Part shown: positions 1 to 5,191 of the stretch, one piece after another
Layout of the letters: each line of letters opens with the position of its first letter
Position numbering within the stretch: position 1 is the stretch's first letter
Assembly: GCA_024638345.1 (NCBI GenBank)
Contig: JAHEKL010000106.1
Location: forward strand, 1-8,565
Direction: 5' to 3'
DNA: 8,565 nt
DNA from: Gammaproteobacteria bacterium
Lineage (GTDB): Bacteria; Gemmatimonadota; Gemmatimonadetes; Longimicrobiales; Gaopeijiaceae
Translations under genes and position numbers: made by a program
The notes under the pieces: generated by a model
Database searches by the model: none
The model's input: the letters and a program-made list of their open reading frames with translations, nothing else
What the model was told of the DNA's origin: nothing

Positions 1-205
1 AGGCGTCGTATTGAGCTGGGTGACACGCTTGACAGGTGACCGAGCTGGTGAATCCTCGACCCGAGGCTTGGCCTGGAAGGGACTGCTGCAAGGCCTCGTC
101 GACGCTGGGCCTCCAGAAGATCCCGGCCACCACGGCGACAGCCGCACACAGAGCGAGGACAGTCCAGTAGTTCCGCTGCTCTGTGGGCGGGAAAGAGTCA
201 GGCAT
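1..205 (-). CDS. Membrane-anchored c-type cytochrome, 5' part only (runs off the left edge)
   Basis: The minus-strand frame opens with ATG at 203-205 and stays open to base 1, giving 68 complete codons; the rest lies outside the window. A short polar start (about residues 1-12) is followed by a hydrophobic segment at residues 13-31 (from Tyr-Trp-Thr to Ile-Phe-Trp), which reads as an uncleaved signal anchor. CQACH at residues 58-62 is a heme c attachment motif (CxxCH), followed by PAQYDA. A CxxCH followed by a nearby Tyr is typical of multiheme cytochromes of the c554 or tetraheme kind, in which a Trp and a distal His often follow, so more hemes may lie beyond the edge. That last point is inference. 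The gene starts 60 bp after the lipoprotein gene stops, on the same strand. No strong ribosome binding site is seen before the ATG. The opposite strand is also open here but encodes nothing recognisable. Confidence 0.72.
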   Translation of the reverse strand, partial: MPDSFPPTEQRNYWTVLALCAAVAVVAGIFWRPSVDEALQQSLPGQASGRGFTSSVTCQACHPAQYDA

Positions 206-265
206 GACTCGGAAAGTGGGCTCTAGAATCGGGACCCGCTAGGAGGGTGGTGCTGCGCAGCGCCG

Positions 266-775
266 TCAGTTGTTCGGAGAGTCGTCCGGCGTCTGCTGCT
301 CTTCGGGTTCCTCTGCCTCCTCCTCTTCGTCCTCGGGGTCGGAATCCTCCTCATCCTCATCCTCGGATTCTTCGTCGTCCGGGTAGTTGTCGATCCATGC
401 GACCGACAGGCTGAGGAGGTTCTGAATGGTGTACCGGATTCGGTAACCCGGGTACACGAGCAAACTGTCACTGACGTGGCGCTCGGTACTCCCGATCGGG
501 TCCGCCATCAGGCGAATGCGATCCAAAGTCTGGACGACCTGCTGAGGAATCTCCAGGGTGCGTGTCGACAGACCGGTCACCATGCCCAGTGAGCGGGTCA
601 GGCCACCGGCGTATATGACATAGATATGCATGTCCAGGAACGCGTTGTTCGCCACGGTGACCTGGACTGGGCCGACCTGTCCCGGTCGTTGCCGACCGGA
701 CTGGAACGGGTTCTCCGTGCTGCTTGAAGCGCACCCGGCCAACACCAGACAGAGGCACAGCGTCCATCGTCGCAT
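266..775 (-). CDS. Hypothetical lipoprotein with a highly acidic C-terminal tail
   Basis: The 169-residue product begins with a lipoprotein signal: Arg-Arg at 2-3, a hydrophobic stretch rich in Leu and Cys, and the lipobox LAGC at 12-15, so Cys15 should be lipidated and the protein tethered to a membrane. Residues 37-127 form a compact predicted beta-rich domain (VQVTVANNAFLDMHIYV, then LGMVTGLSTRTLEIP, and a VYPGYRIRYTIQNLL strand near the end). I associate this pattern with small lipoproteins of Gemmatimonadota, from memory and without a search. The tail is extreme: 24 of residues 133-165 are Asp or Glu, which could bind cations or basic partners. The start is the only in-frame ATG before the lipobox; its ribosome site (GAGG, very close to the ATG) is weak. 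It lies 57 bp behind the zinc-ribbon gene and 60 bp before the cytochrome gene. Its biochemical function is unknown. Confidence 0.85.
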   Translation of the reverse strand: MRRWTLCLCLVLAGCASSSTENPFQSGRQRPGQVGPVQVTVANNAFLDMHIYVIYAGGLTRSLGMVTGLSTRTLEIPQQVVQTLDRIRLMADPIGSTERHVSDSLLVYPGYRIRYTIQNLLSLSVAWIDNYPDDEESEDEDEEDSDPEDEEEEAEEPEEQQTPDDSPNN

Positions 776-832
776 GACCTCGGTACACTGTCGGAAGCAT
801 CGGGTGCCACAGGACGGGGCTTGGTTATCCCC

Positions 833-1090
833 TCAGGCCGGTTCGGCGGGCTGAGTGCCCTTCGCCAACGGATCGAAGGTGGTGTTGCAGCCGGCCTCCT
901 CGCAGAGCATCTCTCCTCCTCCCAGAGCCTTGTGGATGCTCGTGCTTCCACACTTCGGGCAAGCAGGACGCCTCGGGTGCGTCGGATTCAGGCATACCGG
1001 GGGCGGGGCCATCAGATCGTGTCGGTCCCCCTGTGGCTGGACCCGTGGATAGCCACAGGCGCTGCATGGACGTGGACGCCTGCGTGACAT
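833..1090 (-). CDS. Small zinc-ribbon protein
   Basis: This 85-residue protein has cysteines spaced as in zinc ribbons: C9-x2-C12, a lone C33, then C44-x2-C47 (in ACPKCGS) and C63-x4-C68 (in CEEAGC). C44/C47/C63/C68 would make one complete four-Cys ribbon. C9/C12 could form half of a second, with C33 as a third ligand. The N-terminus is basic (SRRRPRP), which suits nucleic-acid contact, but no named family is recognised. There is no signal peptide, so it should be cytoplasmic, unlike nearly all its neighbours. The ATG at 1088-1090 is preceded by a purine-rich AAAGGGGGGAG stretch that can serve as a ribosome site. Two other frames are open on this strand across the region, but only this one gives a patterned protein. 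It is transcribed divergently from the membrane protein and could be cotranscribed with the lipoprotein 57 bp downstream. Confidence 0.7.
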   Translation of the reverse strand: MSRRRPRPCSACGYPRVQPQGDRHDLMAPPPVCLNPTHPRRPACPKCGSTSIHKALGGGEMLCEEAGCNTTFDPLAKGTQPAEPA

Positions 1091-1138
1091 CGCTCCCCCC
1101 TTTGTCGCCGAGGCTGGCCGGCTAGATTCGAGCTAACG

Positions 1139-1148
1139 AACGTACGTT
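1139..1148. promoter_or_regulatory. Perfect 10-bp palindrome in the divergent intergenic region, possible operator
   Basis: AACGTACGTT is a perfect inverted repeat in the 83-bp gap between the divergent zinc-ribbon gene (starts 1090) and the membrane-protein gene (starts 1174). It ends 25 bp before the membrane-protein ATG. Palindromes of this size and place are typical of operators for dimeric regulators, but one 10-bp palindrome in GC-rich DNA can also occur by chance. A weak sigma-70-like pair lies just upstream on the plus strand (TTGTCG at 1102-1107 and TAGATT at 1123-1128), with a 15-bp spacer that is shorter than usual. Confidence 0.3.
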
Positions 1149-1173
1149 GCCTCCCTCAGATCAGAAACCCGGA

Positions 1174-1887
1174 ATGACTGGTAGCCGTATCGTGATCTCG
1201 GGGCCGTGGGTTCTGCGGTCGATTACACTGATCGCGGTGGCTCTGTTCGGCCTCCACGTCGTTGCCGAGATCAGCACCCTATTCCTGGGATACGAGAACC
1301 TGGGGGGCTTCGTGCCTCTCTTCGACATGGGGCGGGAGCGTAACGCACCCACCCTGTTCTCCACCGCATTGTTCGTTATCAACGCGTGTCTCTTTGCCAT
1401 AGTCGCGATGGACGAGAGCGCACGCGACGGTTCCCGGTGGGCCTGGAACCTATTGGCTGCGGTGTTCTGTTTCCTCGCTCTGGACGAGTTCGTCGAGATT
1501 CACGAACGATTGATCGTCCCGGTGCGAACCCTCTTGAACACCTCGGGGCTTCTCTACTTCGCCTGGCTCATCCCCTATGTCATCGCGGTTGTCCTGCTCG
1601 CGACGCTGGTCGGACCTACCGTTTTCCGCACCCACGCCCGGGTCAGGAACCGCCTGATCCTATCAGCCGTCACATACTTGACCGGAGCCGTCGGCTTCGA
1701 GGCACTGGGCGGACGAGTGGCCGATCGCCTGGGCGCATTACCTACGAGGACCGACGTCACCTATCAGGTGCTGGTCACTCTCGAGGAATCCTTCGAAGTG
1801 GCCGGATTGCTGCTGCTTTCCTGGGCCCTGTTGACGTTGCTCTCCCAGCGAAACGAAGCAATCCAGGTGGAGCTGGGCGGTCGATGA
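1174..1887 (+). CDS. Polytopic membrane protein with conserved-looking acidic and His residues in its helices
   Basis: This 237-residue protein is dominated by about six hydrophobic segments: roughly 15-40, 60-80, 88-107, 126-147, 161-178 and 198-223. It is a multi-pass inner-membrane protein with no cleavable signal. Charged residues sit at or in the helices in a patterned way: DEFVEIHE (D104, E105, E108, H110, E111) at the end of helix 3, GFEALGG (E176) in helix 5, and LEESFE (E204, E205, E208) at the start of helix 6. Such Asp/Glu/His clusters may be catalytic or metal-binding, but this is inference and I do not recognise a named family. The frame also opens at a TTG at 1147; I chose the ATG at 1174 because it starts the first helix at a normal distance. 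Neither start has a clear ribosome site. It is the only plus-strand gene here and ends 37 bp from the stop of the convergent gene at 1925. Confidence 0.82.
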   Translation: MTGSRIVISGPWVLRSITLIAVALFGLHVVAEISTLFLGYENLGGFVPLFDMGRERNAPTLFSTALFVINACLFAIVAMDESARDGSRWAWNLLAAVFCFLALDEFVEIHERLIVPVRTLLNTSGLLYFAWLIPYVIAVVLLATLVGPTVFRTHARVRNRLILSAVTYLTGAVGFEALGGRVADRLGALPTRTDVTYQVLVTLEESFEVAGLLLLSWALLTLLSQRNEAIQVELGGR

Positions 1888-1924
1888 GGGCGGACTCGAT
1901 CTTCGGCGAGCTCGAAGGGGCGCG

Positions 1925-2920
1925 CTACGGCTCCACCGCGACCGCCACCAGCACGTTCGTCCAGCAACAGAAGAACTCGAAGTCGCTCGGCTGCGTCCGG
2001 CCGCCGGAATCGTTGTACGCTTGCACGAGCAGCAGGTAATCACCCGGCTCACTGAACGATATCGAGGTCGTCGCGGACCCCCAGGCGTCAGGTGCTTCCA
2101 GCCAGGTGCTCGACTCGATGATCGTTCGACCGTCGGCAGCCCTCCGATGTTCTCCCTGAGGCGCGAAGACCACGTCTCCGGGACCCTGGTACTTGTACCA
2201 CCTGAAGGTGATCGGCTGCCGATCCTCCTCGTCGAAGGGGTTGTCCCGACGAACCCGGAGGATAACGGGCACGGCCTGACCCGCACTCGCATTCAGCGGG
2301 CCAAGGGTGGTCGGGGTCCGTCCCCGGACCTCGGGCCCATCTGCGTCCAGCTTGACCCTCGGGGCGCTGTTCTCTCGGGACTCCTGCAGCAGCTCCTCGA
2401 GGTGATACTCCTCGAATCGGGTGCGACCCGGGGACGAATAGTCCTGCCCCAGTCCGTGCTCGCTCGGGTCTCGGAGCGTCCACACGAGGTCGCGATCGCC
2501 CCAGTCGGCGGGCACGGTCGCGCTGAACACACAGTAGTGACGTCTGCCACCTGGAGGGACGGGAAGGAAATGAGTGGGCTGGAGACCGTTGAACTCCTCG
2601 GGCTCGACTTGGTTGTCTCGTCCGATCGGAATCTCGAGCACTTCTTCCGTATTCGTGTTGAAGTATCCGAAGCAGAGCTGATGCGTCCCATCCGGGTTCA
2701 CGTACCACCCCTCGAAGATCGGGACCACGGGTCCACCGTTCGGCCGCAGGAGCTGGAGATCATTCTGATGCCCGCCGGGCGGCGCTACTCGGCCCCACCC
2801 AGGGACGCGGTTCTGGGCGGTCAGCGGAATCGACGTCGACACGACCCCGACGAGCAGAGTGGCCGCGATCACACGAAGGCTGCTCATGCGAAGGGCGGTC
2901 CCGACAGTCTCGGCACGCAT
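1925..2920 (-). CDS. Exported protein of unknown function, with an Ig/PKD-like C-terminal region
   Basis: The 331-residue product starts with a signal peptide: basic residues up to Arg16, hydrophobic core at 17-33 and likely cleavage after LTAQ (33-36). The mature protein has two parts. Residues 65-150 form a distinctive domain with FEGWYVNPDGTHQLCFGYFN (69-88), QPTHFLPVPPGGRRHYCVF (114-132) and VPADW. Residues 187-331 look like an Ig- or PKD-type beta-sandwich, with ITFRWYKYQG (237-246) and a late FSEPGDYLLLVQAYNDSG strand pair (289-306). C83 and C130 could pair, and there is an adjacent C318-C319. I know no function for it. The ATG at 2920 is fixed by AGGAG seven bases upstream; the later Met12 lacks such a site. 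Only 15 bp separate it from the heme/copper fusion gene, so the two are almost surely cotranscribed and may act together outside the cytoplasm. Confidence 0.88.
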   Translation of the reverse strand: MRAETVGTALRMSSLRVIAATLLVGVVSTSIPLTAQNRVPGWGRVAPPGGHQNDLQLLRPNGGPVVPIFEGWYVNPDGTHQLCFGYFNTNTEEVLEIPIGRDNQVEPEEFNGLQPTHFLPVPPGGRRHYCVFSATVPADWGDRDLVWTLRDPSEHGLGQDYSSPGRTRFEEYHLEELLQESRENSAPRVKLDADGPEVRGRTPTTLGPLNASAGQAVPVILRVRRDNPFDEEDRQPITFRWYKYQGPGDVVFAPQGEHRRAADGRTIIESSTWLEAPDAWGSATTSISFSEPGDYLLLVQAYNDSGGRTQPSDFEFFCCWTNVLVAVAVEP

Positions 2921-2927
2921 TCCGTCG

Positions 2928-2932
2928 CTCCT
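2928..2932 (-). promoter_or_regulatory. Ribosome binding site AGGAG for the 331-residue protein
   Basis: AGGAG on the minus strand, with a 7-base spacer to the ATG at 2920. It lies inside the 15-bp gap after the TAG of the heme/copper gene, which favours coupled translation and fixes the start over the internal Met12. Confidence 0.75.
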
Positions 2933-2935
2933 AGG

Positions 2936-4381
2936 CTACCTACGGACGTACTCGTCCAGGCCCTCTCTGGCGCCTTCCGGTAGCCAGATGTCGACACGCG
3001 TCTCCGCCGGCTTCGCGATCTGCTCCTCGGCGAGACGGATCCGTTCACTCAAGATCTCCTGATACTGCTCCTCGCTGAGATAGGACACCGCCATGTGCAT
3101 GTGTGACATGGCATCGACGCTCCGTCCTCCGAACGCCACCCACTGATCCGGATCCACGGATAGCGGGTTGTTCACGGTGTTGTCCAGCTGTGTCCGGAGC
3201 AGCAGGGCAGCCCCCTTCGGCAGCAGCGGCCGAGCGTGATCCTCGTAGCTATAGGAGATCTGCCAATTGTGATCGTAGGTGTTGACCGAAGTCAGGACCT
3301 CGCCGGGACTCGAAGGGTGTCCGGTGAAATCGTCCACCCTCTCCGGCCAGATCACCTCGATCGACTGGCCGACCCCCTGGAGGTGCATGTGGGGTCGCAC
3401 GCTGTTGATCATGATCGGCTGATCCAGCACGACCACTCGAAGCAGGGTCTGAGTCCCATGCGGCGGAATCAGAATATCGCGCGCCCGGGGCTCGCCCTCG
3501 GTGAACTGGTCGATCAGCTGGTGGTACTCCGAGGTCGACTCGAAGGGGGGCGGGCGATCCTTCGGATGATACCAGAGCGCGATCTCCGCCTCGTCCACGA
3601 ACTCCTGACCGATCAAAGCATAGTGTAGTCCCCAGCTGAGCTCCCCGGGGCCCGTGCCCAGCAAGATGCCGGTGTTCTCCGGAAACAGATCCCAGCTCTT
3701 TCCGGCGCCGGCGCCCACGATTCGGCCGCTCGGTCCGTCTTCCAGTCGTAGCGAGACGTTGTTGTGGTGGAGGGCTCGGCGGCCCAGCGGCGTGTTCCTG
3801 AGCTCGGCGGCCCGGAGATACCGCGGCTCGTCGAGGGTCGGCCACTCCACCCTGACGTTGGGCCACCGGTCCTGTCCCGACGCGGGAAGCGCGATCGGAC
3901 CCGTCGAGATCACCATGTCCGGGGGGCCCAGGACCTGCTCGAGCTCCCAACCCTGCGTCCGGTCCCATCGGTCGGAAGATGCTGGGGGCAGATCCGCGGG
4001 ATCACCCTCTGGAGCGCCGGCATCTACCCATCGGACGATGGTGTCGATCTCCTCTTCGCTCAGGCTGATGTCGTTCTTGTAGGACTGTATGCCGACGGTC
4101 GGATCGACGCCCCAAGGTGGCATGTGTCTGATCGCGACTTCCTGCTTGATCATCGGCGCCCAGGGACGGACCTCCTCGTAGCTCGAGAAGGCCATCGGGC
4201 CCAGTCCACCCTCGACATGGCACCTCATGCAGACCTCCTGCATGATCGGTGCGATGTCCTTCGCATAGGTCGGGGTACCATCCTGGGCCTGGAGCCCACT
4301 CACCGCCGCCAGACCGAGGACCGCTCCAGCCCCGACAGTGACGAAACCGGAACACCGGCGATCCCTCATCCTGTCGATCAT
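2936..4381 (-). CDS. Exported fusion of cytochrome c and PHM/DBM-type copper monooxygenase-like domain
   Basis: The 481-residue product starts with a signal peptide (Arg-rich to residue 9, hydrophobic 12-30, cleavage near QAQ at 31-33). Residues 38-125 are a mono-heme cytochrome c domain: CMRCH at 51-55 binds heme, and Met87 in HMPPW (86-90) is the likely axial ligand. Residues about 170-435 match the ligand plan of type II copper, ascorbate-dependent monooxygenases. His205-His206 and His253 (in LHYA, compare VHYG in mammalian PHM) would bind one copper. His331-x-His333 (RPHMH) and Met425 (DAMS, compare DEMC) would bind the catalytic copper. PHM and DBM hydroxylate a C-H bond using O2 and an external electron donor; the attached heme could supply electrons here, which is inference. 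The substrate is unknown. The ATG at 4381 has AGGAG nine bases upstream. It leads the pair with the 331-residue gene and follows a 140-bp gap. Confidence 0.9.
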   Translation of the reverse strand: MIDRMRDRRCSGFVTVGAGAVLGLAAVSGLQAQDGTPTYAKDIAPIMQEVCMRCHVEGGLGPMAFSSYEEVRPWAPMIKQEVAIRHMPPWGVDPTVGIQSYKNDISLSEEEIDTIVRWVDAGAPEGDPADLPPASSDRWDRTQGWELEQVLGPPDMVISTGPIALPASGQDRWPNVRVEWPTLDEPRYLRAAELRNTPLGRRALHHNNVSLRLEDGPSGRIVGAGAGKSWDLFPENTGILLGTGPGELSWGLHYALIGQEFVDEAEIALWYHPKDRPPPFESTSEYHQLIDQFTEGEPRARDILIPPHGTQTLLRVVVLDQPIMINSVRPHMHLQGVGQSIEVIWPERVDDFTGHPSSPGEVLTSVNTYDHNWQISYSYEDHARPLLPKGAALLLRTQLDNTVNNPLSVDPDQWVAFGGRSVDAMSHMHMAVSYLSEEQYQEILSERIRLAEEQIAKPAETRVDIWLPEGAREGLDEYVRR

Positions 4382-4424
4382 GACTCCGATCTCCTATGGC
4401 GTCCGACCACGGGTCGTCGCACGT

Positions 4425-4472
4425 CGATGCTTCAGCCTCTGCGTGCTCCAACCTCTCCGTGCTTCAACCTAA
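4425..4472. repeat. Three tandem imperfect 16-bp repeats
   Basis: Three head-to-tail 16-bp units fill 4425-4440, 4441-4456 and 4457-4472. On the plus strand they read CGATGCTTCAGCCTCT, GCGTGCTCCAACCTCT and CCGTGCTTCAACCTAA, sharing the core TGCTyCArCCT. On the minus strand the core is AGGyTGrAGCA. They lie in the 140-bp gap between the SH3-like gene and the heme/copper gene, ending 44 bp before the ATG of the latter. They could be stacked regulator sites or part of the 5' leader, or a small sequence-slippage array. The sequence does not decide between these. Confidence 0.6.
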
Positions 4473-4521
4473 GGGGCCGGCTGACGCCGAGCGATACTTG
4501 GCTGCCCCTGGCTCCGGGGAC

Positions 4522-5163
4522 TCAATCCCCCGCGAGGAACATCGTCAGCACCCAACGCCCGTCGCGGCGAACGAAGATGGCTCGGTAGTCGACTGCACCA
4601 CGGACTTCATCGTCACGGGCCCATCCGAGCGAGTCATCGGACAGCCGAACCGGCGTCCAACCGTCGATGTACGGGGCGTCGTAGTCGTAGAGGACGATCT
4701 CGTACGACAGAGTGGTGATCACGCGCCCGTCGTTCTCCGGTTCCTCCCGGACCTCCACCGCCGGACCGAGAGCAACCAAACCCTCGAACGGGTCGACATC
4801 GTCGGGAAACCGGTCGAAGGTGTACGGCGTCACGAACAGCGAATCGCTTTGGAGTACGCCTCCCAGGGCGAGCGCGGTCGCCAGCTCCCCACGGTAGCTG
4901 GCCTCGCCGAGCATCTCTCGGAAGCTCTCCGTCCCGTAGTCGCCACCAAAGCTGAGTCGGATCTCCGGATCGGCCACCGCCACCACGGTCTCTACGTCCC
5001 CCAGGGCGAGGGCGCGGAGCATCTGGGCACGGAGCATCAGCAGGTCCGGGTCTCGAGCGGCCTGGTCGATCGGCTCGACGGTCCCCACTTGGGCCCGGGC
5101 GGTGTCGGCCCAAGGCAGTCCCAGGGCGAGCACAACGAGGAGGAGTTCGACCCGGAGCTTCAC
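4522..5163 (-). CDS. Small exported SH3-like domain protein
   Basis: The 213-residue product has a clear signal peptide: Lys-Leu-Arg start, hydrophobic core LLLVVLALGL at 7-16, and cleavage after ARA at 22-24. Residues 39-127 form a region with LRALALGDVETVVAVADPEI and LSFGGDYG (71-77), reminiscent of exported proteins with an NTF2-like or related alpha/beta half. Residues 134-190 resemble a bacterial SH3 domain: PAVEVREEP, repeated beta strands, then DGWTPVRLSDDSLGWARDDEV. The end, YRAIFVRRDGRWVLTMFLAGD, is a pattern I recall from proteins annotated only as SH3 domain-containing. Bacterial SH3 domains often bind cell wall or peptides, but no binding site can be assigned. The GTG start at 5163 is preferred over upstream in-frame codons because GGAGG lies seven bases before it and the signal peptide follows directly. 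It begins 28 bp after the ankyrin gene stops. Confidence 0.85.
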   Translation of the reverse strand: MKLRVELLLVVLALGLPWADTARAQVGTVEPIDQAARDPDLLMLRAQMLRALALGDVETVVAVADPEIRLSFGGDYGTESFREMLGEASYRGELATALALGGVLQSDSLFVTPYTFDRFPDDVDPFEGLVALGPAVEVREEPENDGRVITTLSYEIVLYDYDAPYIDGWTPVRLSDDSLGWARDDEVRGAVDYRAIFVRRDGRWVLTMFLAGD

Positions 5164-5170
5164 GATCGTG

Positions 5171-5175
5171 CCTCC
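5171..5175 (-). promoter_or_regulatory. Ribosome binding site GGAGG that selects the GTG start of the SH3-like gene
   Basis: GGAGG on the minus strand with a 7-base spacer to GTG at 5163. The open frame extends 30 codons further upstream into the ankyrin gene, but that extension places a non-signal segment before the signal peptide and has no such site. Confidence 0.75.
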
Positions 5176-5191
5176 ACCCACTCTCCCGGGG

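Noticed and set aside
11..226. A 71-codon plus-strand open frame at the left edge
   Set aside because: It is antisense to the cytochrome start with its anchor helix and CQACH, and its own product shows no motif.
1147..1173. TTG start adding nine residues to the membrane protein
   Set aside because: TTG is a rare start, no ribosome site precedes it, and it overlaps the palindrome; the ATG at 1174 gives a normal N-terminus.
1901..1917. Possible terminator hairpin between convergent genes (CTTCG, 7-base loop, CGAAG)
   Set aside because: The stem is only 5 bp and no T-run follows on either strand. It may be chance.
1386..2039. A 217-codon plus-strand frame overlapping the membrane-protein gene
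   Set aside because: It is a shifted frame of the membrane-protein gene running into the convergent gene, with an Arg/Pro/Gly-rich product typical of a shadow frame.
4505..4519. Small inverted repeat CCCC/GGGG just after the SH3-like gene
   Set aside because: The stem is 4 bp without a T-run, too weak to call a terminator.
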